From: Thermoanaerobacterium saccharolyticum
Lineage (GTDB): Bacteria > Bacillota > Thermoanaerobacteria > Thermoanaerobacterales > Thermoanaerobacteraceae
Length of the DNA stretch: 51,085 nt
Assembly: GCF_000747665.1 (NCBI RefSeq)
Contig: NZ_BBKT01000026.1
Span: 1 to 51,085 of the forward strand
Reading direction: 5' to 3'
Shown here: one piece after another, positions 43,466 to 51,085 of the stretch
How positions within the stretch are numbered: the first letter of the stretch is position 1
How the letters are laid out: each line of letters starts with the position of its first letter
The notes under the pieces: model-generated
What the model was told of the DNA's origin: nothing
Seen by the model: the letters and a program-made list of their open reading frames with translations, nothing else
The model's database searches: none
Made by a program: the position numbers and the translations under genes

Positions 43466-43546
43466 TTTAATTTATTTACCTATTCATTTTTCATGCATAT
43501 TCTAAAATGCCGGAAAACAGCTAAAATGCTTTGCGGTAAATTCATT

Positions 43547-44869
43547 TTACTTTCCATTAATCTTTTCTTGCATCTCTTTGGCATAATCTTGTGGTGTAAT
43601 CTGTTTTGCAAACAATTGAGCAACTAAATCTTTATGTGTCTGTGCTTGATCACCTTCAAGGTACAGATCCCACGCAAGAACGCTATCTTTTGAATTTGCT
43701 ACGATGTTATTCATTATCTGAATCTCTAATGGATCAACTTTTGATTGGTCTACACTATCATATTTCCATGTAGGCAATGCAGCGCCAACTTTGTAAAACT
43801 CAAGAGACATATTTTCAGCCAGATATTTCGCAGCCTTTACAGCCTCATCTTTATACTTAGTATTGGCATTTACCAGAAGAACATCGCTGCCACCGCCAAT
43901 GTATTCAGTCGGATCTCCTTTACCTCCCTCGATAGTTGGGAATCTTACAGCTTCAACTTTACCTTTAACTAAAGATGAATCTACTTCAAATGATGCTGCA
44001 TCAAAATTTCCTCCGAAATACATAGCAGCTTTACCTTGATTAAATTCTGCTGTAGCCTCATCTCTTGTTAAGCCCATAACACCTTGATCAAATGCTCCAG
44101 CATTAACCATTTCCTGTAGTTTCTCGGCAGCATTTATAAATGCCTGATCTTCAAAAGAAGCTTTTCCGTTTAATGCATCCCTAGAAAGCTGTGCACCGGC
44201 TTCTCTAAGTGCTATCATGTCATAGTACCACATTCCAGGCCATTCATCTTTTTCACCTAAGGCAAATGGTGTAATTCCGTTTGCTTTAAATGTCTTTATT
44301 GCATCAATCAATTCACTAAATGTTGTAGGAATCTTTACTTTATACTTGTCAAATAATTCTTTATTTACATAGAGTACGCTGGCTTGCTGAGCAAACGTCA
44401 GACCGTAAACCTTTCCATTATACGTAATATTATTAAGTGCTCCAGGCAACATCTTATCTTTTGTTCCATCGTTTAAATAATCATCCAAAGCCAATATCTT
44501 TCCTGCATCCACAAATGGCTTTGAGAATCCTCCGCCCCAAGCATATATAATATCAGGAGCTTCGTTTGCTGCTATTGCGGTCTTTATCTTCGTCTTATAC
44601 GCATCATTCTCAGTAATGCTTTGCTCTATCTGTACATTTGGATTCTCTTGATTCCATTTGTCTACTATATTTTTGACTATGGTCTTTTGCGGGTCGTTAG
44701 TGAATATATTCCAAAATGTAAGCGTTATCTTTTGAGATGTACTAGATGAATTTGAAGACTTAGAAGCATTAGAACTACTCGAGCCGTTTGAACTCGTCCC
44801 ACATGCTGATGCACTTACTATCAACATAATTGATAGCAAGATCAACATGACTTTTTTAAACAACTTCAT
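43547..44869 (-). CDS. Sugar-binding lipoprotein 2 (paralogue of the next gene)
   Basis: This 440-residue lipoprotein has a lipobox (SASAC) near residue 23, a Ser/Asn linker and the solute-binding fold ITLTFWNIFTNDPQKTIVKN. Long shared blocks such as GITPFALGEKDEWPGMWYYD show a recent duplication with gene 1. It is the first gene of the transport cluster, divergent from the intracellular xylanase gene. A possible reason for two copies is different oligosaccharide preference, as the loops differ more than the core. Confidence 0.92.
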   Translation of the reverse strand: MKLFKKVMLILLSIMLIVSASACGTSSNGSSSSNASKSSNSSSTSQKITLTFWNIFTNDPQKTIVKNIVDKWNQENPNVQIEQSITENDAYKTKIKTAIAANEAPDIIYAWGGGFSKPFVDAGKILALDDYLNDGTKDKMLPGALNNITYNGKVYGLTFAQQASVLYVNKELFDKYKVKIPTTFSELIDAIKTFKANGITPFALGEKDEWPGMWYYDMIALREAGAQLSRDALNGKASFEDQAFINAAEKLQEMVNAGAFDQGVMGLTRDEATAEFNQGKAAMYFGGNFDAASFEVDSSLVKGKVEAVRFPTIEGGKGDPTEYIGGGSDVLLVNANTKYKDEAVKAAKYLAENMSLEFYKVGAALPTWKYDSVDQSKVDPLEIQIMNNIVANSKDSVLAWDLYLEGDQAQTHKDLVAQLFAKQITPQDYAKEMQEKINGK

Positions 44870-44900
44870 GCCTCCACATCCTTTCTATTGTTTTGATTAA

Positions 44901-44965
44901 ATTGTTTACAATAATATGGTAAAATACCATATAATTAGAATGAATATAAATTTTTTACTACAATC
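44901..44965 (-). promoter_or_regulatory. Regulatory region of binding-protein gene 2
   Basis: TTGTAAACAAT (44911-44901) lies 32 bases from the start codon, the same distance as in gene 1. A palindrome ATATGGTA-AAA-TACCATAT spans 44914-44932, and the conserved 27-bp block spans 44939-44965. The same order of elements in both copies suggests one regulator. Confidence 0.6.
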
Positions 44966-45127
44966 TTAAATATTTTTACTTGTTTAATGCAAGGAAAGCC
45001 CATCGTCAAATACGACAAAAAAGTGCTTTAATATTAAGTTAGTCTTATATGTACAATTTATTGACTTATCTAAAGTATGAGAGTAAATTTTATTTATAAA
45101 CAATTACATATCATTGGAGGGATTATA

Positions 45128-46369
45128 ATGAGTGTAGACACTGCAGATAAATTAAATCACCGCAAAGGGATCGTTAAAATAAGGCTGACTAAAAAAGACG
45201 GTTCACCTATAAAAGACGCTGAAGTCACTGTATCTCAGGTGAAGCATAAATTTTTATTTGGGTGCGGAGCATTTGATTCTATTCCTCTTGCTAATGGCGA
45301 ATTAGAAGAAAACGATAAAGCAAAAATTGAAAAGCGTTTCGAGAAATTTTTTGACTTATTTAACTATGCTACGATTCCATTTTACTGGGGCAGGTTTGAA
45401 CCTGAAAAGGGAAAGCCAGATACACATAGACTTAAAAAAGCCTCAGAGTGGCTTATGTCTAAAGGCTGCCTTGTAAAAGGGCATCCCCTTTGCTGGCATA
45501 CCGTCACTGCACCTTGGCTTCTGAATATGAGCAATGAAGAAATTTTAAAAGCTCAGCTTGAGCGCATCAATCGAGAAGTAAGTGATTTTAAAGGATTAGT
45601 TGATATATGGGATGTAATAAACGAAGTGGTGATTATGCCTATTTTTGATAAGTACGATAATGGAATAACCAGGATATGCAAAGAATTAGGGCGCATTCGC
45701 CTCGTAAAAGAAGTTTTTGATGAAGCAAAAAAGGCTAATCCCGAAGCGGTTCTCCTTATAAATGACTTTAATACATCAATTTCATACGAAATACTTATAG
45801 AAGGATGCCTTGAAGCTGGAATCCCCATTGATGCCATCGGAATTCAATCACACATGCATCAAGGGTATTGGGGAGTTGAAAAGACTTTAGAGGTACTTGA
45901 AAGATTTTCGCATTTCAATATACCTCTTCATTTTACAGAAAATACGTTATTATCAGGGCATTTGATACCACCTGAAATAGAAGACTTAAATGACTACCAG
46001 ATAAGAGATTGGCCTTCAACACCTGATGGTGAAGAACGACAAGCAATGGAGGTTATAAAGCATTATAAGACTCTTTTTTCGCATCCAATGGTAGAATCAA
46101 TCACATGGTGGAATTTCTGCGATGAAAATGCATGGCTTGGTGCACCTGCAGGTCTTTTACGCCGTGACAATTCATGCAAACCATCATATTATGAACTAAA
46201 AAAACTTATCAAAAAAGAGTGGTGGACACATCCTACGCGTCTCGTTACAAACAATATCGGCGAGTTTGAATTTACAGGCTTCTTAGGCGAATACGAGTTA
46301 GTTATTGACAATATAAAATTACACTTTAATCTCGATAAAAACAGCACATTAATAGAAATCACATTGTAA
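45128..46369 (+). CDS. Intracellular GH10 endo-1,4-beta-xylanase
   Basis: This 413-residue GH10 enzyme lacks a signal peptide. A small beta domain precedes the barrel (KGIVKIRLTKKDGSPIKDAE). The acid/base glutamate lies in WDVINEVV near residue 166 and the nucleophile glutamate in LHFTENTLL near residue 271. Other GH10 marks are KGHPLCWHTVTAPWL and ITWWNFCDENAWLG. The ATG at 45128 follows GGAGGG; the frame to 45077 has no site. It should cut imported xylo-oligosaccharides in the cytosol. It is divergent from the transporter cluster and convergent with xynA. Confidence 0.92.
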   Translation: MSVDTADKLNHRKGIVKIRLTKKDGSPIKDAEVTVSQVKHKFLFGCGAFDSIPLANGELEENDKAKIEKRFEKFFDLFNYATIPFYWGRFEPEKGKPDTHRLKKASEWLMSKGCLVKGHPLCWHTVTAPWLLNMSNEEILKAQLERINREVSDFKGLVDIWDVINEVVIMPIFDKYDNGITRICKELGRIRLVKEVFDEAKKANPEAVLLINDFNTSISYEILIEGCLEAGIPIDAIGIQSHMHQGYWGVEKTLEVLERFSHFNIPLHFTENTLLSGHLIPPEIEDLNDYQIRDWPSTPDGEERQAMEVIKHYKTLFSHPMVESITWWNFCDENAWLGAPAGLLRRDNSCKPSYYELKKLIKKEWWTHPTRLVTNNIGEFEFTGFLGEYELVIDNIKLHFNLDKNSTLIEITL

Positions 46370-46376
46370 AATATTT

Positions 46377-46412
46377 AAAAGGCAGGAGGATTGAATTCCT
46401 TCTGCCTTTTTA
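46377..46412. terminator. Two-way terminator between the two GH10 genes
   Basis: AAAAGGCAGGAGGA (46377-46390) pairs with TCCTTCTGCCTTTT (46397-46410), with one G-T pair. It has A-runs and T-runs on both sides, so it fits both convergent genes. Confidence 0.87.
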
Positions 46413-46413
46413 C

Positions 46414-49400
46414 TTATAGATTATTTGATTTCTCTAATAAGCCGTATATGATAGCTGCTGCTTCTGCTCTCGTAGCTATATCTTTAGGTGCAAACATGTT
46501 ATTTGGCTCTCCATTTACTATTCCTAGTTTTGCCGCATTTGCCACTACATTCTTTGCCCAGTCGCTTATGGATTTGTCATCGCTAAATGATGTCGCACCT
46601 ATGTTTTCTTCTTTGTACTGTGTCAGCATCTCGTATGCCCTCATGGCTATTGCCGTCATCTCTTCTCTTGTTATGCTGTCATTAGGCCTTGCATTTTTCC
46701 CGTCACCTTCGATTATTCCCGCTTTATATGCTGCTTCTATTCCATTTGCATACCAGTCTCCACTATTTACATCGCTAAATTCTCCGCTGTATGCTTCTTC
46801 TTTTATGTTTAATAACCTCAGTATCATTGCTGTGAATTCTGCTCTTGTCACTGTCTTGTTTGGTTCATACTGAGTGTCTGTCATTCCTTCTACTATATGC
46901 CTTGATGCTAATACTTCTATTGCGTCTTTTGCCCAACTATTCTTTATGTCATCAAATGTCTTGTCATATTCTAATGCAGCATACTGTGAGAAGTGTGTTG
47001 CATTGAATGTTATTGTATCTGCCTCTTTATCTATTTTTCCTCCAACATACTCCCATTGATTTTTTGTCGGATTGTAGTAGTACACCGCAACTTTTCTTGG
47101 ATCGTTAGCTTTTGATATATTTAATGTCACCTCTACCGGTTTGGTAAATGCTACATTTCCACTGTCTGATTTAATGCTTATGTCTATCGCATTAGAAAGT
47201 GGTACGTAATTTGATGCATTTGGTTTTCCGTTGTCTTTTATAGATATATTAACTCCAGTCGCTATCTGACTTGGATCTAATGTATCTTTTGACAAAACTA
47301 TTGATGCGTTGTCAGATTTTATCACAATATCTTTGTCACTGGCAGCACTAGCAGTCAAAATTTCTTTTGAAATCTCAACAACTTTTTGCTGGCTTGTTCC
47401 AAGCGTTGTAAGGTCGAATACTACATTCTTGTCTTTTGTATTGTTTATAAATTCTTTTGCTTTTTGTACATCAAGCGTCAATGTGATGACATTTCCATTC
47501 TTTGTTACTATGCCGATTGTGTTATTTATACTGCTATTGATATTATTATTTGAACTAGTGTTACTAGATGGCTTACCTGTAAGCAGTAAATTGCCAAATC
47601 CAGAAGTATCTTGCCATGAATTGCCGCTGGGATCGCACCATGTGACAATACCTGTCCTCTTACCATTTTCATCTGCATTATTAACTTGCAAGTCAAATCC
47701 TATGATAGTGCCATTTGACGGAGTAATACTCGTCCAAGGAATGGCTTCTTCTACAATATATCCACTTTGTGTAAGACTTGTTGCTGACTTAAACCCATTT
47801 GAATTGGTGCTTCCCCCAAAACTCTGTTCATTGTCATAGTTGACTCTATATTGGCCGTCATCATTCTCATAATAAGTTGTCTTATCATTATTCTGATCTA
47901 CAAAAATTTCTACAGAATCTTGTTCATATGGATTAATACTGGATTTGTTCAGATTTGAATCTGTAACATCCGCCAAAACATAAAGGTACTTATCGTCCCA
48001 CATCATTTTTGCTGTCGCAGTAGCACCATTTGAACCCAAAATCCATGTATTTGTCGAAATAGGTTCAACATTATTCCAAATATCATCTACTTTTCCATCA
48101 ATAACTGGTGTGCCATATATAGCTGTTGCGATTTGTGCAGATTTTGACAATACAATATCTCCAAAATACGATGTATTAGTATTTTGACTGTTGGTATAAT
48201 CATTCCAAACCGTTATTGCATCTATTTTACCATTACCTTTATCATCGTTTATTCTAATGTCAAATCCAATTTTATCATTAACTGCAGGACTGATATCTTC
48301 AATTGGAATAGCTAGCTGTGCTACATATCCGTCAGCATTAGATGTCACATATTTGGTAATATCTGAGCTCCCTGTACCATCCCTCTTAATTGTATAACGT
48401 TCATCATCAGTTTCATAAGAAGTAGATTTATCGTCATTCTTATCTACAAAAATCTCAATACCATCATTATTAGATGGAGTATTGTCTGAAACTTGTACTA
48501 ACAAATACAAGTTTTTAGTATCCCACATAGACTTAACAGTAGCAGTTGCTCCGACCGTTCCTTCTACATAAGTATTTACATACAATGGTTTTACAAGTTT
48601 CCAAGAACTATCAACATTTGCTCCAATCGTCGGTGAGCCTTCTAAAGCTTTTGCAGATTGAATATCAGGTATAGCTTTGCTTGGATCTACTACTGCCCAG
48701 AATGCTGGCTTCGCCTGCAATTTTGAATCAAAAAGCAGCGGAGCATTTGGCTTACTAAGCCAAGTTACATCATCTGAAACTCCCCAAAAAACTACAGCAG
48801 TTATATACTGTTTCTCAGCTTTAAATAAATCAAACAATTGCTTATACAATCTAGCTTGTTTAAGCAATGCTTCGTTAGATATATTACCGTTCATGTTCAT
48901 ATCTAATTCAGTTACTTGTATTTCCACACCTAATGAAGCAAGTTTTTCTATAGAAGCTTTTATATTGTCAATATTTGAATTTATATTTATGTGCATTTGC
49001 ATGCCTATTCCATCTATTGGCACACCTTCACTCTTTAATTTTTTCACTAAGTCATACATAGCCTGCGTCTTAACACCATTATTTTCAATGTTATAGTCAT
49101 TAATAAACAATTTCATAGATGGATCTGCTTCATGTGCATATTCAAAAGCTTTTTCTATATAATCAGGTCCTATTATCTGCAACCACTTAGAATTTCTTAA
49201 ATTGCCATTATCATCAAGAACCTCATTTACAACATCCCATCCGATTATTGGATTTTGAGAACCATACTTTGTTTTAAAATGGTCTAACACAGTTGTTATA
49301 TGCGTTTTTAATCTTTGAAGCAGTAAATCTCTCGAAGCAGACTTGGATGGGTCAGATGGATCTTGGAAAAACCAATCTGGAACTTGATTATGCCAAAGTA

Positions 49401-50706
49401 AAGTATGACCTCTCATTTTCATATTATGTGCTATTGCATAGTCAACAATTTTATCAGCATTATCGAAGGTAAAGTTCCCTTCTGTAGGTTGCAAGCTTTC
49501 CGGTTTCATGGCGTTTTCTGCAACAAGCATATTAAAATGTTTAGCCGTCAATTGAGCATGTGGATCAGCATCATTTAATCTACTTGGATCAACTGCAACG
49601 CCTATAGGAAAATAATCTTTAAATACTGAATATAAATCTGGAATGTCATTTTGTATCGTAATCTGATTATTTGAAATTTCACCTATTACAGAAAAATCAT
49701 CAATGTAAAACTCTAAAGTAGGATTTTGAGATTCTACATAGATGCTAATACCGCTGTAATCTGCAACAGGTAAAGTAAAACTGCCTTTTATTTCTGTCCA
49801 TTCTCCTTTATTTACATTTGCAAAATCATTAACTTGTATATAATTGTCTTTGTCAGAAGTCGCTTTAACAGTAGCCTTTATTTGTTCTGTATCGTTGCCA
49901 TTAACAAATTTCACCCAAAAATCAACATTGTATTGTTGACCAGGCACTATTTTACCAGTCAAATCATAGCTAGGACCATTCCAATTAGCTGTTCTCCCTG
50001 TCGTCAATAAGCTATAATCTCCGCTATGAGCCACTCCATACACTGCCTTAACAACAGATGAACCTGTTCCAATCCATCCAGAAGTATTTCCATTTTCAAA
50101 AGTTCCATTGGCAATTACGTTCCCTACTTGAATTGGATTTTGTGTTGTTACTACAACATCATCAATATAGTATTCCAGCGTTGGATCGGGTGATTCTACA
50201 TACATATATAATGTTTTCAATGTTCCAATATAATCTAATGTATAAGTTCCGCTTACAGTAGTCCATGAATCTTCAGAAACTTGTTTTTGCCAAACTATTG
50301 TATCGTAATGCTTGCCATTGTCATCTTCTCTAAACATAGTCACGGTAATCAAAGGATTAGATGAATTTTGTCCAGAAACAAGTCTAACTTTAAGCGATAC
50401 ACTATATGATTCACCTTTCTGCATTTTTCCTAAAAAGCTATATGCAGGTCCTTCATATGTCTGTGTTCTACCAGTAACTTTCATACTGTATTGCCCAATT
50501 GCTTGCTCAGTCGTTCCTGCTAATGTCGGATTACCTTGCTTAATCCAGCCATCAATTGTGCCTGATTCAAAGTCCCCATTAGAAACCAGATTTATATTAG
50601 TGTCATCAGCAAAAACTCTTATTGGCGGGGAAAACAATGATGCTCCAAAAATCATTATTAAAGCTGTAACAATAGATACAATCCTATCTACATTATTTTT
50701 CATCAT
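46414..50706 (-). CDS. xynA: S-layer-anchored multidomain xylanase (CBM22x2-GH10-CBM9x2-SLHx3)
   Basis: This 1430-residue exported endoxylanase cuts the xylan backbone outside the cell. Domains in order: signal peptide (about 1-33); CBM22 (about 36-190); CBM22 (195-340, start GTFENGNTSGWIG); GH10 barrel (355-672), with acid/base Glu in GWDVVNEVLDD near 493 and nucleophile Glu in QVTELDMN near 599; CBM9 (685-852); CBM9 (860-1040); an Asn/Ser linker (about 1045-1065); a beta-rich domain (1065-1248); and three SLH repeats (1249-1425), the first being IKNSWAKDAIEVLASRHIVEGM. Two ATGs follow GGGAGG; 50706 is used. The architecture is the known one of Thermoanaerobacterium xylanases. No frameshift is seen. 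Confidence 0.96.
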   Translation of the reverse strand: MMKNNVDRIVSIVTALIMIFGASLFSPPIRVFADDTNINLVSNGDFESGTIDGWIKQGNPTLAGTTEQAIGQYSMKVTGRTQTYEGPAYSFLGKMQKGESYSVSLKVRLVSGQNSSNPLITVTMFREDDNGKHYDTIVWQKQVSEDSWTTVSGTYTLDYIGTLKTLYMYVESPDPTLEYYIDDVVVTTQNPIQVGNVIANGTFENGNTSGWIGTGSSVVKAVYGVAHSGDYSLLTTGRTANWNGPSYDLTGKIVPGQQYNVDFWVKFVNGNDTEQIKATVKATSDKDNYIQVNDFANVNKGEWTEIKGSFTLPVADYSGISIYVESQNPTLEFYIDDFSVIGEISNNQITIQNDIPDLYSVFKDYFPIGVAVDPSRLNDADPHAQLTAKHFNMLVAENAMKPESLQPTEGNFTFDNADKIVDYAIAHNMKMRGHTLLWHNQVPDWFFQDPSDPSKSASRDLLLQRLKTHITTVLDHFKTKYGSQNPIIGWDVVNEVLDDNGNLRNSKWLQIIGPDYIEKAFEYAHEADPSMKLFINDYNIENNGVKTQAMYDLVKKLKSEGVPIDGIGMQMHININSNIDNIKASIEKLASLGVEIQVTELDMNMNGNISNEALLKQARLYKQLFDLFKAEKQYITAVVFWGVSDDVTWLSKPNAPLLFDSKLQAKPAFWAVVDPSKAIPDIQSAKALEGSPTIGANVDSSWKLVKPLYVNTYVEGTVGATATVKSMWDTKNLYLLVQVSDNTPSNNDGIEIFVDKNDDKSTSYETDDERYTIKRDGTGSSDITKYVTSNADGYVAQLAIPIEDISPAVNDKIGFDIRINDDKGNGKIDAITVWNDYTNSQNTNTSYFGDIVLSKSAQIATAIYGTPVIDGKVDDIWNNVEPISTNTWILGSNGATATAKMMWDDKYLYVLADVTDSNLNKSSINPYEQDSVEIFVDQNNDKTTYYENDDGQYRVNYDNEQSFGGSTNSNGFKSATSLTQSGYIVEEAIPWTSITPSNGTIIGFDLQVNNADENGKRTGIVTWCDPSGNSWQDTSGFGNLLLTGKPSSNTSSNNNINSSINNTIGIVTKNGNVITLTLDVQKAKEFINNTKDKNVVFDLTTLGTSQQKVVEISKEILTASAASDKDIVIKSDNASIVLSKDTLDPSQIATGVNISIKDNGKPNASNYVPLSNAIDISIKSDSGNVAFTKPVEVTLNISKANDPRKVAVYYYNPTKNQWEYVGGKIDKEADTITFNATHFSQYAALEYDKTFDDIKNSWAKDAIEVLASRHIVEGMTDTQYEPNKTVTRAEFTAMILRLLNIKEEAYSGEFSDVNSGDWYANGIEAAYKAGIIEGDGKNARPNDSITREEMTAIAMRAYEMLTQYKEENIGATSFSDDKSISDWAKNVVANAAKLGIVNGEPNNMFAPKDIATRAEAAAIIYGLLEKSNNL

Positions 50707-51085
50707 AATACCTCCCTCTATAATCTTTGATTTTCTTTTAATATCTCACTCATTCTCAAATTTTCATGATCTTCAAAGGAGCCCTCATGTATATTAATGC
50801 TATTTATTCATTAATTTTACATGTGATAGGTAACCCAAATAAGCTTCTGTTGTTTTTCCATATTTTGGCCTATGAATTCCACTTAAGCTCATGTGGCATA
50901 CCCTCCCATGTCTCACAGGATCTTTGTCCTTAATTCCTTCGTTCTGCCTTACATGAGGTGGATGTCAGTTATGCTCCCTTGCTGGGTCTTAAGCCCTTAT
51001 GGTGAAATTACCAACCTGACAATTCCGGCTCTCTTTGTCAATCTTCGAATTTTTAAATTGAGTTTAAATCTTTATTTGCTTTATT
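50707..51085. other. Right-end intergenic stretch with GC-richer unassigned sequence
   Basis: Beyond the xynA promoter region, bases about 50870-51040 are clearly richer in G and C than all neighbouring intergenic DNA. On the minus strand a frame without stops runs 50964-50800 (54 codons, with GIHRPKYGKTTEAYLGYLSH) but has no start or ribosome site. I cannot assign it to a family. A mobile element remnant or part of a repeated element at a contig end is possible. Confidence 0.4.

Noticed and set aside
47309-47839. 176-codon open frame on the plus strand inside xynA
   Set aside because: Antisense to the CBM9 and linker region of a clear gene; its composition mirrors the coding strand and no start signal is present.
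1-51085. tRNA, rRNA, riboswitch or T-box elements
   Set aside because: No cloverleaf, rRNA-like or conserved riboswitch core was recognised by eye; this does not replace a covariance-model scan (tRNAscan-SE, Infernal with Rfam).

Overview
The window looks like a piece of a low-GC, anaerobic, xylan-degrading Firmicute, most likely a Thermoanaerobacterium-type organism. This is an inference from several features. The base composition is very AT-rich and many genes start with TTG or GTG after strong Shine-Dalgarno sites. There is an oxygen-scavenging flavodiiron/NADH oxidoreductase pair, and a giant S-layer-anchored GH10 xylanase (CBM22-CBM22-GH10-CBM9-CBM9-SLH) lies next to a sugar ABC transporter and an intracellular GH10 enzyme. 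The left edge cuts a transposase gene and the right edge holds a GC-richer unassigned stretch, so the window may be a whole draft contig that ends in repeats.

Layout. 0-7.7 kb: transposase tail, PAP2 phosphatase, oxygen-detoxification pair (NROR-like plus fprA), ykuK, the lipid II flippase amj, a DHA2-type exporter, ndk and an unknown gene. 7.7-12.2 kb (minus strand): Ca2+-type P-ATPase, a DUF2225 protein and a YkvI-like membrane protein. 12.4-16.0 kb (plus strand): a cell-envelope group with an LCP ligase, an SLH surface protein and a membrane-anchored Ser/Asn-rich protein. 16.3-21.7 kb (minus strand): exopolysaccharide control genes (loaP, Wzz-like cpsC, BY-kinase cpsD, PHP phosphatase cpsB, galU) behind a phosphoglucomutase/phosphomannomutase. 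21.9-31.3 kb: an Rpn-like nuclease convergent with a four-gene Wadjet type III operon (jetA-jetB-jetC-jetD), led by a MIF-like tautomerase gene. 31.4-36.1 kb: a TetR-controlled ABC exporter with a long coiled coil. 36.3-37.0 kb: an RHH/PIN toxin-antitoxin pair. 37.0-38.9 kb: three small secreted or membrane proteins. 39.3-50.7 kb: the xylan locus, with a cytosolic CE4 deacetylase, two sugar permeases, two paralogous binding lipoproteins, an intracellular GH10 and the surface xylanase.

How it works together. XynA would be held on the S-layer and cut xylan outside the cell. The binding lipoproteins and permeases would import the oligosaccharides; no ATPase gene is present, so a shared one is probably used. 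The cytosolic GH10 and CE4 enzymes would then trim and deacetylate them.

The most striking property of the window is that at least six genes carry a net one-base frameshift: YkvI-like, LCP, SLH protein, galU, jetD and a copper-amine-oxidase-like protein. Five of the six sit at or beside A/T homopolymer runs. Several of these genes should be functional or essential, so sequencing or assembly error is the leading explanation, and the reading frames should be repaired before the genes are called dead.

No tRNA, rRNA or CRISPR array was recognised.
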